DNA of 64,000 nt from Campylobacter lari subsp. concheus (lineage in GTDB: Bacteria; Campylobacterota; Campylobacteria; Campylobacterales; Campylobacteraceae). The notes beneath the pieces were generated by a model that saw nothing but the letters and a program-made list of their open reading frames with translations, was not told the origin of the DNA and searched no databases. A program made the position numbers and the translations under genes. Numbering within the stretch: position 1 is the first letter of the stretch; every line of letters starts with the position of its first letter. Positions 27,988 through 37,003 of the stretch are shown here, piece after piece. Location of the stretch: positions 1,116,001-1,180,000 of the forward strand of contig NZ_CP043426.1 in the NCBI RefSeq assembly GCF_008245025.1, given 5' to 3'.

Positions 27988-29496
27988 TTAATGAAAATTC
28001 ATTTTATTAGCACAAAAATATCCACCCAAAACCACACCTGTAAAACCACCTCCAGGAAATATAAAAGCATTAGCAAAATATAAATTTTCTATACTTTTAC
28101 TTTTGTAATGCAATCTATATTTAGCCCCTTCTTGATCTTGAGAAAATCCATAAATTGTGCCCTCGTAAGCTTTAGTATATCTTTGTATAGTTTTTGGCGT
28201 AGCTAATTCTTGATGGATTAAGTGTGAGCTTAAATTTGGAAATATCTCATCTAGTCTTTGCACTATAGCTTTTAATACTTCTTCTTTTTTAGCTTTATAA
28301 TCTTGCTTATTTAAATCCCATTCACTATAATTTGAACTAAAGGCTATAGCACCTATGCATTTATCGCTAGCTAAGCCACTATCAATTTTAGAATAACTCA
28401 CAAAAGCCATAGGTCTTTTTTTGATATCTAGTTTTAAAATATTAGTATTTTCATATGAGCTATTTAAAAAATCATCTTCAAATATAAAATTGCAATAATC
28501 CATATTTTCATAAATTTTAGAAATATCTTTATCATAAATAAAATAAGCACTTACCAAAGAACAAGCGCGCTTTTTAGACTCTATTGCTTTGATTTCTTGG
28601 ATTAAATTTAAATCTTTAAGCAAGTCTTTATATACGATTAAAGGATCACAATTTGCAATGATATTTTGCGCATGGATGGCGTGTTTTTGATTATTTTGAA
28701 TGTATTCTACTCCATAAGCTTTTTGATCTTTTGTGAGTATTTTAACAACTTCAGCCTTGGCTAAAACCTGTCCTTGATTTTCTTTGATAACCTCAGCCAA
28801 AGCATCACTTAAAGCTTGCGAGCCACCTTTAATATACACCCCACCATCATAATAATGCTTTTGAGCAATACTATGAAAACTAAAAATAAATTCTTTACTA
28901 TCATGATGATAATAACTCATATTTGCATTTAAAATCTTTTTTAGCTTATCATTTTTAATATAAGCATTTAAAATATCATAAACCTTTTTATTAAACAATC
29001 TATTTTTGATAAATATCCAAGAAGTGCTAAATGGAAATAACAATAATTCACTTAATTTTAAATCCCAAGGAAATCTTCGAATAGCATAAGCTTGCGTTTT
29101 TATAGCTTTAAAATACTTATCAATACCTTTGCATTCTTGTGGAAATTCTTTTTTCAAAACCTCTTTTATTTTTTCTATACCATGAGGCAAAGTTAGATTA
29201 TAATTTTTGCTTTTAATACTCCATGCGCTTGGTAAAGGTAAAATTTCAATTTTATTCTTTATACCAAGTTTTTCAAAAACCAAATGCTTCATGTCAGTTT
29301 TTACTTCACCTAGATCCATCTCATGAAGCCCCGCATCAATCAAAACGCCTTTTCTTTGAAAACAAGTAGCACAACCGCCAATTAAAGAATGCTGTTCTAA
29401 AACTAAAACTTTTTTACCATTTCTAGCTAAAAAAGCACCTGCGCTTAAGCCTCCAAGTCCTGAACCTATAATGATTACATCAAATTTTACATCCAT
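27988..29496 (-). CDS. FAD-dependent oxidoreductase, phytoene desaturase/CrtI-like family
   Basis: 502 aa. The N-terminal dinucleotide-binding fold VIIIGSGLGGLSAGAFLARNG, then LEQHSLIGGCATCF, and a C-terminal GFTGVVLGGYFCA FAD-closing motif place it in the CrtI/all-trans-retinol saturase superfamily. No other carotenoid gene is near, so the substrate is unknown; polyprenyl or fatty-acyl chains are possible. It overlaps radA by 10 bases and is probably in the tlpA-ftsY-radA operon. I do not recall this gene at the corresponding place in C. jejuni. Confidence 0.75.
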   Translation of the reverse strand: MDVKFDVIIIGSGLGGLSAGAFLARNGKKVLVLEQHSLIGGCATCFQRKGVLIDAGLHEMDLGEVKTDMKHLVFEKLGIKNKIEILPLPSAWSIKSKNYNLTLPHGIEKIKEVLKKEFPQECKGIDKYFKAIKTQAYAIRRFPWDLKLSELLLFPFSTSWIFIKNRLFNKKVYDILNAYIKNDKLKKILNANMSYYHHDSKEFIFSFHSIAQKHYYDGGVYIKGGSQALSDALAEVIKENQGQVLAKAEVVKILTKDQKAYGVEYIQNNQKHAIHAQNIIANCDPLIVYKDLLKDLNLIQEIKAIESKKRACSLVSAYFIYDKDISKIYENMDYCNFIFEDDFLNSSYENTNILKLDIKKRPMAFVSYSKIDSGLASDKCIGAIAFSSNYSEWDLNKQDYKAKKEEVLKAIVQRLDEIFPNLSSHLIHQELATPKTIQRYTKAYEGTIYGFSQDQEGAKYRLHYKSKSIENLYFANAFIFPGGGFTGVVLGGYFCANKMNFH

Positions 29497-30827
29497 TCTA
29501 AAACTTCACGCAATTCTTTAGCTACAAAACATTTTAAACCAAGTTCTTCCATAGGTTTTACAGGCACTATGGCATTTTTAAATTTTTGCATTTTAGCTTC
29601 TTTTAAACGCACATCAAGCGAAAATACTTCTTTAATCTCACCATTTAAACTAAGCTCACCCACAAAAACACTATCTTTGCTTAAAGGACGGTTTTTAAAA
29701 CTTGAAATAATCGCTGCAACCACCGCTAAATCTGCCGCAGTTTCGCTAATTTTTACCCCACCACTTACATTAATAAACACATCATAATGACCCAAAGGAA
29801 TTTCAAGCTTTCTCTCAAGTAAAGCTATGAGCATATCTAAACGATTTTTTTCATAGCCTGTTGCACTGCGTTTTGGATAAGCACTCTCGCAAACTAAGGC
29901 TTGAATTTCTAACACTAAAGCTCTACTTCCCTCCATTATCACACTTAAAGCACTACCACTTGCTGCCTTACCACGCGTAAAAAATCTATTAGCTATATCT
30001 TTAGCACTAATTAAACCCTTAGAAGTCATTTCAAAAATACCAACTTCAGAAATATTTCCAAAACGATTTTTAAAACCTCTTAAAATCCTTATTTCTTTAT
30101 TAGCATCACCTTCAAAATAAAGCACCACATCTACCATATGCTCTAAAATTCTAGGTCCAGCTATAGCCCCATCTTTAGTAATATGGCCTATGATAAAAGT
30201 GCTAATATTATTAGCCTTAGAATAGCGCATTAACTCAAAAGTAATTTCTCTAACTTGGGTGATACTACCTGCTGCTGAAGTAATTTTGTTAGAATATAAA
30301 GTTTGAATAGAATCAATAATTAAAATTTCATAATCTTTTTTAGAAAGCTCACTTAAAATATCTTCCAAGCAAAGTTCAGTAAGTAAAAATAAATTCTCAC
30401 AATTTGCATTCAAACGATCTGCACGTAGTTTGATTTGAGATTTACTCTCCTCTCCACTTACATAAAGTACTTTTTTACCGCTTTTAGCCAAATTGGAAGC
30501 AATTTTTAATAAAAGTGTGGATTTTCCAACCCCAGGTGAACCCCCAATTAACACCAAAGAACCCACAACAAGCCCACCACCCAAAACTAAATCAAGTTCA
30601 TTATCATCAGTGCTAATACGTGTAAAATTTTCTGCTATAACATCATTTATACATACTGCAGAACTTGGAGTGTTTGATAGTGAATTTAACTCTTTTAAAA
30701 CCTTAATTTGTTCTTGCTTTAACTCAACAAAACTATCCCAAGAGCTACATTCAGGACATTTGCCTAGCCATTTACTTTGTTGATTTCCACAAGCTTGACA
30801 TTCAAATAAAATTTGTTTTTTAGCCAT
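29487..30827 (-). CDS. radA: DNA repair protein RadA (Sms)
   Basis: 446 aa. RecA-like, hexameric branch-migration helicase used in recombination and natural transformation. N-terminal zinc finger CQACGNQQSKWLGKCPEC, Walker A GGSPGVGKSTLL near residue 88, the RadA-specific KNRFG motif (FKNRFGN), and a C-terminal Lon-protease-like domain (SGGVKISETAADLAV). Three bases after ftsY; overlaps the next gene. Confidence 0.96.
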   Translation of the reverse strand: MAKKQILFECQACGNQQSKWLGKCPECSSWDSFVELKQEQIKVLKELNSLSNTPSSAVCINDVIAENFTRISTDDNELDLVLGGGLVVGSLVLIGGSPGVGKSTLLLKIASNLAKSGKKVLYVSGEESKSQIKLRADRLNANCENLFLLTELCLEDILSELSKKDYEILIIDSIQTLYSNKITSAAGSITQVREITFELMRYSKANNISTFIIGHITKDGAIAGPRILEHMVDVVLYFEGDANKEIRILRGFKNRFGNISEVGIFEMTSKGLISAKDIANRFFTRGKAASGSALSVIMEGSRALVLEIQALVCESAYPKRSATGYEKNRLDMLIALLERKLEIPLGHYDVFINVSGGVKISETAADLAVVAAIISSFKNRPLSKDSVFVGELSLNGEIKEVFSLDVRLKEAKMQKFKNAIVPVKPMEELGLKCFVAKELREVLEWM

Positions 30828-30830
30828 AAA

Positions 30831-31697
30831 TTATGCAAAAATCTCTTCAACTAAAGTTTTAACATATTCATTAGGATTAAACTCATGAATTTGTCCTAGC
30901 TGCTCCCCTACTCCTACATATAAAATAGGAAGCTCAAGCTCTCTTGCTATGCTAAATAAAGCTCCACCTTTTGCGGTTCCATCAAGTTTTGTAATAATCA
31001 CTCCATCTAGTTTTACTAAATCATTAAAAGCTTTTGCTTGCAAAATTCCTGCCACACCTTGAGTACCATCAAGCACAAGAATTTTTCTATGAGGAGCTCC
31101 CTGCATAGCTTTATCGCTTATACGAACGATTTTTTCAAGCTCATTTGCAAGATTTTTTTGATTTTGCAAGCGTCCTGCTGTATCTAAAATAACCCTATTA
31201 TAGTTTTTCGCTAAAGCTTTAGAAATAGCATCATAAGCAACAGCTGAAGGATCATGTCCTTGTGAAGTAGCTATGATATCTATATCTAATTTTTGCGCCC
31301 ATAATTTTAACTGCTCTATAGCTCCCGCCCTAAAAGTATCACAAGCTCCAAGTATAACTTTTTCACCATTTTCTTTATGCAAATGTGCCATTTTAGCAAT
31401 GCTTGTGGTCTTACCCACTCCATTTACACCTAAAATCAAATCCACAAAAGGTTTGGCATTAGCAAGTTCTGGTTTATCATAAATAAAATAAGTCCCCATA
31501 ACACGCTCTAAATCAGCCTTTTTGACCTCATCATTTGGAGGAAGATAATAAATAATCTCTTCAACTATTTCATACGCCACATCAGCTTCTAAAAGCATTT
31601 CTTCAAGCAAATCTTTGGTAATGATTTTATTTGAAGCCTTAACTAAATGAATACTTTCTAAGGTTTTTTTCAAACCATTTTTTAAAAATCCAAACAT
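30831..31697 (-). CDS. ftsY: Signal recognition particle receptor FtsY
   Basis: 288 aa from the ATG at 31697, which overlaps the TGA of the previous gene; an in-frame GTG at 31700 adds one residue. SRP receptor GTPase for co-translational targeting of membrane proteins. NG domain only: N-domain helices, then G1 GVNGVGKTTS, DTFRAGAIEQL, DTAGRLQNQ, TKLDGTAKGG. The acidic A-domain of E. coli FtsY is absent, as in other short FtsY proteins. Confidence 0.95.
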   Translation of the reverse strand: MFGFLKNGLKKTLESIHLVKASNKIITKDLLEEMLLEADVAYEIVEEIIYYLPPNDEVKKADLERVMGTYFIYDKPELANAKPFVDLILGVNGVGKTTSIAKMAHLHKENGEKVILGACDTFRAGAIEQLKLWAQKLDIDIIATSQGHDPSAVAYDAISKALAKNYNRVILDTAGRLQNQKNLANELEKIVRISDKAMQGAPHRKILVLDGTQGVAGILQAKAFNDLVKLDGVIITKLDGTAKGGALFSIARELELPILYVGVGEQLGQIHEFNPNEYVKTLVEEIFA

Positions 31698-32242
31698 CAC
31701 ATTATCGCTTTTTGTATATCTATATCTAGCATTTCTTCAGGAATTATCCCCAAATACTCTTTAATCTTTTCACCTTTTGTATTAAACAACACCATTGTTG
31801 GAATAGAACTGACATTTAAAACTTTAGAAAAAACAAAATTATTCTCTCCTATAGCTACTGGAAATTTCATTTTTTCATCTTCTATAAAAGTTAATATTTC
31901 TTGCTCCTTATTCTCTTCCAAAAAAAGCGCTATTACTTCAAATCTATCTTGATATTTATTATTTAGATTATTTAAATGTGGAATTTGAGCCTTGCAAGGT
32001 GTACACCAAGTCGTAAAAAAAACAAACAACTTAGCTTTAGTTGTATCATCAAAATTAAATGCTTGCTCATGATATTTCACATACATTTTTCCACCATCTA
32101 AAAATTTTAAAGTAAAATCAGTATTTTCACTTTGAGTTAAACTTGCATTGTCTGTATTTTCAGTGCTAAAATTTTCTTTATCACTAGAACATGAAGTAAA
32201 AAATATCATAATAAAAATTACTAAAAAAATTTTAAATTTCAA
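31697..32242 (-). CDS. TlpA-like thioredoxin-fold lipoprotein
   Basis: 181 aa. N-terminal signal with lipobox FFTSC (Cys about 18), so membrane-anchored in the periplasm. Thioredoxin fold with active site WCTPC in FFTTWCTPCKAQIP and the cis-Pro in SSIPTMV. The TlpA/ResA type usually reduces apocytochrome c or other periplasmic thiols. First gene of the tlpA-ftsY-radA-(CrtI-like) run. Confidence 0.9.
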   Translation of the reverse strand: MKFKIFLVIFIMIFFTSCSSDKENFSTENTDNASLTQSENTDFTLKFLDGGKMYVKYHEQAFNFDDTTKAKLFVFFTTWCTPCKAQIPHLNNLNNKYQDRFEVIALFLEENKEQEILTFIEDEKMKFPVAIGENNFVFSKVLNVSSIPTMVLFNTKGEKIKEYLGIIPEEMLDIDIQKAIM

Positions 32243-32272
32243 GTCTTATCCTTATGATTTTTTAAGCTTAAA

Positions 32273-32278
32273 AGTATA
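32273..32278 (-). promoter_or_regulatory. Putative promoter for the TlpA-ftsY-radA operon
   Basis: TG-T-TATACT extended -10 on the minus strand, 31 bases before the ATG at 32242. In the divergent 67-base spacer with the folate enzyme gene. Confidence 0.45.
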
Positions 32279-32309
32279 ACATAAAAAGTTAAAAACTTTA
32301 AGGAAAGCC

Positions 32310-32939
32310 TTGATAAAAAACAATTTTAGAATAAAACAAAAATCCAAAATGCATTTAAAATTAAAATATCAATACAAAAGGGATTTTTTGGTTTTTCAAG
32401 AAATAAAGAAAATTCTAAATTTATACAAAAATTGTAAAAACATCCTTATATATATCCCTTTAAAATATGAAATTAATCTTTATAAATTCAGACATTTTCT
32501 AACAAAAAAATATCAAATTTTCGTCCCATTTATGCAAGATAAAAGTTTAAAGGTAGTAAAATTAAGATTAGCTCTTGAAAAAAAGAGCTTTGGGGTGTAT
32601 GAGCCAAAAGATTCTTTTTTGCAAACTCGCATTGATGTTGCGATTATTCCTGTAATAGGCGTAGATGCAAAGTTAGGAAGAATCGGTCATGGTCAAGGTT
32701 TTTACGATAGGTTTTTTGAAAGCATTTCTTATAAAAAACCTTTGGTTGTTTTTACACAAATGATTGATGCAAAATCTGATCAATTTTTTAGCCAAGATCA
32801 TGATATAAAGGGAAATTTTTATATAAACCCTTATAAAAAATATTTTAGGAAAGTTAAAAACAATGATAGAAATATTAGTCGCATTAATAGCCGTTTTTAT
32901 AGGCGGAGGGATTGGATATATAGTCGCCAAAAAGATTAA
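32310..32939 (+). CDS. 5-formyltetrahydrofolate cyclo-ligase family protein
   Basis: 209 aa with a TTG start preceded by AGGAAAG. Converts 5-formyl-THF to 5,10-methenyl-THF. The conserved core IDVAIIPVIGVDAKLGRIGHGQGFYDRFF matches the substrate/ATP site (R-G-x-G-x-x-YDR). The N-terminal basic segment is usual. The reading frame runs 77 bases into rny, giving an Arg-rich tail of about 25 residues with no homology expected; this overlap may couple translation. Confidence 0.85.
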   Translation: MIKNNFRIKQKSKMHLKLKYQYKRDFLVFQEIKKILNLYKNCKNILIYIPLKYEINLYKFRHFLTKKYQIFVPFMQDKSLKVVKLRLALEKKSFGVYEPKDSFLQTRIDVAIIPVIGVDAKLGRIGHGQGFYDRFFESISYKKPLVVFTQMIDAKSDQFFSQDHDIKGNFYINPYKKYFRKVKNNDRNISRINSRFYRRRDWIYSRQKD

Positions 32940-34416
32940 TGATGCAAATTTCAATATCTTTTTAGAGCAAGCAAAAGCAAAAGCAAAAGCCATTGAATAT
33001 GAAGCTGAACTAACACTTAAAGATGCCAAAAATTCAGTTGCTGAAGCTGAATTTGCAGCAAAGAAAAAATTTGATGAAAAAATTCAAAAACTACAAAAAG
33101 AACATTCTATTAAACTAGAAGAGCTTAATAAAAAAGAACAAAATCTTCATTATCAAGAAAAACTTCATGAGGAAAATAAAAACAAGTTAGCAAAAGAGCA
33201 ACAAGCTATAAAAGCTTTACACGAGGAAAATGAAAATTTAAAACAAAATTATGAGACAAAGCTTAGTGAAGTATTAAAAATTCTTGAACATTCAGCTGGT
33301 CTTACACAAGAAGAAGCAAAAAATATAGTTTTACAAAAAGTAGAAGAAAATTCAAGAGCTGAGATTGCTCATATTGTTAGAAAATATGAAGAAGAAGCTA
33401 GAAATGAAGCTAAAAGAAAGGCTAATTTTATCCTAGCACAAGCTACTTCAAGATTTGCAGGGGAATTTGCCGCTGAAAGATTAATCAATGTAGTAAATAT
33501 CAAAAATGATGAGCTAAAAGGTCGTATTATAGGTAAAGAAGGGAGAAATGTTAAAACCTTAGAAATGGTTTTGGGTGTTGATATTATCATCGATGATACA
33601 CCTGGAGCAATTATAGTAAGTTGTTTTAATCTATATAGACGTGCCATTGCTACAAAGGTGATTGAACTTTTAGTTGAAGATGGAAGAATACAACCTGCAA
33701 AAATAGAAGAAATTCATGAAAAAGTTTGTAAAGAATTTGAAGATAATATCTTAGAAGAAGGTCAAACTATAGTAATGGATTTAGGACTTAATAATATACA
33801 TCCTGAAATTGTCAAATTAATAGGAAAATTAAGATATAGAGCAAGTTATGGCCAAAATGCTCTAGCACATTCTTTAGAAGTGGCGCATTTAGCTGGAATT
33901 ATAGCAGCTGAGTGTGGTGGGGATGAAAAATTAGCAAGAAGAGCTGGGATTTTACACGATATAGGCAAGGCTTTAACGCATGAATTTGAAGGTTCTCATG
34001 TGGATTTAGGAGCTGAACTTTGCAAAAGATACAAAGAACATCCTGTTGTGATTAATGCAATTTATGCTCATCATGGGCATGAAGAAGCTATTAGCATAGA
34101 ATCAGCTGCAGTTTGTACAGCAGATACACTAAGCGCTGCACGCCCTGGTGCAAGACGTGAAGTTTTAGAAGCCTTCTTAAAAAGAGTGAGCGAACTTGAA
34201 GACATAGCAAAGAGTAAAGAAGGTGTTAAAAAAGCTTATGCCATTAATGCAGGTAGGGAAATTAGAGTTATTGTTAATGCAAAATTAGTCAATGATGATG
34301 AATCTGTCCTTTTAGCTAAAGAAATAGCTGAAGAAATTCAAGAAAAAGTTCAATACCCTGGCGAAATAAAAGTCAATGTCATCAGAGAGCTTAGAGCAAT
34401 TGATTTTGCAAGATAA
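32863..34416 (+). CDS. rny: Ribonuclease Y
   Basis: 517 aa. Membrane-anchored endoribonuclease that initiates mRNA decay. N-terminal membrane helix (residues 1-22), long coiled coil (to about 190), KH domain (about 205-270, GRIIGKEGRNVKTLE), then HD domain with HSLEVAHLAG and GILHDIGKAL. AGGAAAG precedes the ATG, which lies inside the upstream gene. Confidence 0.97.
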   Translation: MIEILVALIAVFIGGGIGYIVAKKINDANFNIFLEQAKAKAKAIEYEAELTLKDAKNSVAEAEFAAKKKFDEKIQKLQKEHSIKLEELNKKEQNLHYQEKLHEENKNKLAKEQQAIKALHEENENLKQNYETKLSEVLKILEHSAGLTQEEAKNIVLQKVEENSRAEIAHIVRKYEEEARNEAKRKANFILAQATSRFAGEFAAERLINVVNIKNDELKGRIIGKEGRNVKTLEMVLGVDIIIDDTPGAIIVSCFNLYRRAIATKVIELLVEDGRIQPAKIEEIHEKVCKEFEDNILEEGQTIVMDLGLNNIHPEIVKLIGKLRYRASYGQNALAHSLEVAHLAGIIAAECGGDEKLARRAGILHDIGKALTHEFEGSHVDLGAELCKRYKEHPVVINAIYAHHGHEEAISIESAAVCTADTLSAARPGARREVLEAFLKRVSELEDIAKSKEGVKKAYAINAGREIRVIVNAKLVNDDESVLLAKEIAEEIQEKVQYPGEIKVNVIRELRAIDFAR

Positions 34417-34424
34417 GGTTTTTC

Positions 34425-34988
34425 ATGCAAGAAATGATAGATAATCTAAGTACTTATGGCTATTTAATTTTATTTTTTTATTCTTTTGGTGGAGGTATGG
34501 TTGCTATACTTGCTGCAGGAGTGCTTTGTGCAAGTTCTACTAAACTTGATTTGCATTTATGTATATTTTTAGCCTTTTTAGCTAATACCATAGGCTCAAC
34601 CTTGTTGTTTATCTTGGGAAAATACTATAAAAAAGACATAATGCCTTATTTTAAAAATCATAGAAGAAAAATCGCTCTTGCTATGATGAAAATCAAAAAA
34701 TATGGTGATTTGCTTTTAGTGGTGCAAAAATTTATCTATGGAGTAAAAACCATCATTCCTATAGCAGCGGGTCTTTGTAAATTTAGCTTTGTAAGATTTT
34801 TTATCATCAATACCTTAGCTAGTTTGATTTGGGCTGTTATGTTAGGTTATGCTGGTTTTATTTTTGGAAATACCCTAAAAGAAACTTTTGAAGCATTTGC
34901 CAACTATCCTTACATAGCTCCTGTTTTTATAATCACTTTAATTTTTATTATATGGTTATATTTATCACGCTTTTCTAAGAAAAAATGA
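34425..34988 (+). CDS. DedA-family membrane protein
   Basis: 187 aa, four to five predicted membrane helices. The pattern of a re-entrant N-terminal part, F-x-G(K)YY near residue 65 and a late IPIAAGLCKFSFVRFFIINTL block fits the DedA/VTT family, some of whose members flip polyprenyl phosphate or phospholipids. Short member. Eight bases after rny, overlaps comEC by 4. Confidence 0.8.
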   Translation: MQEMIDNLSTYGYLILFFYSFGGGMVAILAAGVLCASSTKLDLHLCIFLAFLANTIGSTLLFILGKYYKKDIMPYFKNHRRKIALAMMKIKKYGDLLLVVQKFIYGVKTIIPIAAGLCKFSFVRFFIINTLASLIWAVMLGYAGFIFGNTLKETFEAFANYPYIAPVFIITLIFIIWLYLSRFSKKK

Positions 34989-36241
34989 GGTTAAAATTCT
35001 CTATAAAAGAAACCTATAGAGAATTTTTTATTTTATTTTTATGTTTTTTAGCAATTTTTAGTTTAAATCTCATCTATGAGTATAAAAAATATCAAAATTT
35101 TAAACTTACTAAGCATTTATTACTTAAAGATAACATCATTTTATCTTCTTATGAAAAAACTAATAAAAAAGGTAAAAAATATCAAGTTTTAAAACTCAAA
35201 AATTCTGATTTTATTTTTTACACCACTAGCTTTAAAGATCTAAATTTAAGTAAAAATGATATGATAAATCTTAGAATTATTACTAAAAATATTAACTTTA
35301 AAGATTATCTTAGTAAAAGTTTTTATGCGCCAAGTTATGATTTTAACAAAACCAAAACACAAAAAGAAAATACCCTAATAAGGTATTTTTTAAATCAACA
35401 TCATAATGAAAAAATCAAAGAATTTTATGGGGCTTTATTTTTTGCAAAAAATGTATCAAGTGAACTTAGAAATGATGTAAATTTTTACAATATTGCACAT
35501 TTAATTGCTATTAGTGGATATCATTTGGGCTTGTTATTTAGTTTTTGCTTTTTGATTTTTGCTCCTTTATATGCTTTTTTTCATAAACGATATTTTCCTT
35601 ATAGAAGTTTGAAACTTGATATTAGTATTTTTGCTTTCTCACTTTTAATTTTTTATATATTTTTAATAGACTTTAGCCCTTCTTATACAAGAGCTTTACT
35701 GATGAGTCTTTTTGCTTTTTATTTATTTAGTAAAAATATTAAAATATTCAGTTTTAAATTTTTATTTTTAAGTATAACATTTTGCATTAGTATTTTTCCA
35801 AAATTTCTTTTTAGCGTTGGGTTTTTATTTTCTATTTTAGGAGTTTTTTATATTTATTTATATCTTCATCATTTTAAAGATCAATTTTCAAATTTTACTC
35901 ATGTTTTTTTGCTAAATATCTGGACTTTTTTAGCAATGATTATCCCTGTATTATACTTTTTTCCTCTACTTAGCTTTCAACAATTTTTGGCCATACCTTT
36001 AAGTTTAGCCTTTATAATATTTTATCCTTTGGTTTTGATCTTGCATATTTTTTCTTATGGAAATTTATTAGATTTATATTTAATGCACTTTTTTGAGTTT
36101 AAAATGCATGCGATTAATCTATCAATACCTTTTGTGTTTTATTTTATTTATTTAATTTTATCTTTAATCGCTATATTTAATAAATACTTAGCTCTTTTTG
36201 TAGTTTCTCTTGGGCTTATTCCCTTTATTTTCTTGATTTAA
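34985..36241 (+). CDS. comEC: ComEC/Rec2-family DNA channel protein, short form
   Basis: 418 aa, polytopic. Transports single-stranded DNA across the inner membrane in natural transformation. The competence-domain signature IAHLIAISGYHLGLLFSFCF is present near residue 170, followed by about eight membrane helices. The C-terminal metallo-beta-lactamase-like domain of ComEC (about 780 aa in Bacillus) is absent, which seems normal for Campylobacter. The 3' end overlaps the convergent YihY gene by 54 bases. Confidence 0.88.
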   Translation: MRLKFSIKETYREFFILFLCFLAIFSLNLIYEYKKYQNFKLTKHLLLKDNIILSSYEKTNKKGKKYQVLKLKNSDFIFYTTSFKDLNLSKNDMINLRIITKNINFKDYLSKSFYAPSYDFNKTKTQKENTLIRYFLNQHHNEKIKEFYGALFFAKNVSSELRNDVNFYNIAHLIAISGYHLGLLFSFCFLIFAPLYAFFHKRYFPYRSLKLDISIFAFSLLIFYIFLIDFSPSYTRALLMSLFAFYLFSKNIKIFSFKFLFLSITFCISIFPKFLFSVGFLFSILGVFYIYLYLHHFKDQFSNFTHVFLLNIWTFLAMIIPVLYFFPLLSFQQFLAIPLSLAFIIFYPLVLILHIFSYGNLLDLYLMHFFEFKMHAINLSIPFVFYFIYLILSLIAIFNKYLALFVVSLGLIPFIFLI

Positions 36242-37003
36242 AAGCAAATAAGCCTTTAATCCTAAAAGATAAATAATCCAAGAAATATAAATCCACAAAA
36301 AGAAAAATAATATTACAGAAAAAGAACCATATACATTTAAATAAGTTTTATTATACACAGCATAATATACAAAAATCATCTTAGAAATATACCAAATTAC
36401 AGAAGCACCAAAAGAACTAATAAGTAAAGTTTTTAAATCACCTTTTTTGCTTACTGAACTTGAATAAGAGACAAAAAATAAAGCCCATATAATCACATAG
36501 GGTAAAATCTCGAAAAAATTTAAAGCAATATTAAAATCATCTAAGGTTTTTTGTATAAAACCTGAAATATAAAAACTCACCCCAAGTCCAAGCGGAGTTA
36601 AAGTTGCTAAAGTCCAATAAGAACTTATACTGTGCCAAAGACTTTTAGAATCTTCTTCTAAAAGCTTATTAATCACATAATCATAACCTGAAAAAAAAGC
36701 CAAAGAAGTCAAAGCCATAGCCAAAAGTCCTATAAGTCCTAAATTTACGCTGTTTTTTAAAAATGTATTGATGTATTGTATGATTAATTCTTGTTGAGTT
36801 GGGATTAAAAAAGTAAAAATTAAATTTTTAATTCTTTCTTGATATATTTCAAAACTTGGAATTTGGGTAAAAACCCAAAAACACAAAAACAAAAGTGGTA
36901 TTAAAGATAAGATAGTATAAAAACTCAAAGCCGCAGCATAATTTAAAATTTCTTTATCTCTTAAAGCTAAAAGAATTTTAAATAAGTTTTTAAAATTCAT
37001 CAA
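36188..37003 (-). CDS. YihY/virulence factor BrkB family membrane protein
   Basis: 271 aa with about six membrane helices. AALSFYTILSLIPLLFL near residue 25 and the GSFSVILFFFLWIYISWIIYLLG helix are typical of the YihY family, once misnamed ribonuclease BN. Function unclear; transport or envelope role suggested for relatives. Overlaps the GlcD-like gene by 4 bases upstream and comEC by 54 bases at the 3' ends. Confidence 0.88.
   Translation of the reverse strand: MMNFKNLFKILLALRDKEILNYAAALSFYTILSLIPLLFLCFWVFTQIPSFEIYQERIKNLIFTFLIPTQQELIIQYINTFLKNSVNLGLIGLLAMALTSLAFFSGYDYVINKLLEEDSKSLWHSISSYWTLATLTPLGLGVSFYISGFIQKTLDDFNIALNFFEILPYVIIWALFFVSYSSSVSKKGDLKTLLISSFGASVIWYISKMIFVYYAVYNKTYLNVYGSFSVILFFFLWIYISWIIYLLGLKAYLLLNQENKGNKPKRNYKKS

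Noticed and set aside
32673-33029. 118-codon minus-strand open frame over the 5-FCL/rny junction
   Set aside because: Opposite two well-supported genes, Ala/Phe-rich artefact of the coiled-coil codons; no start signal.
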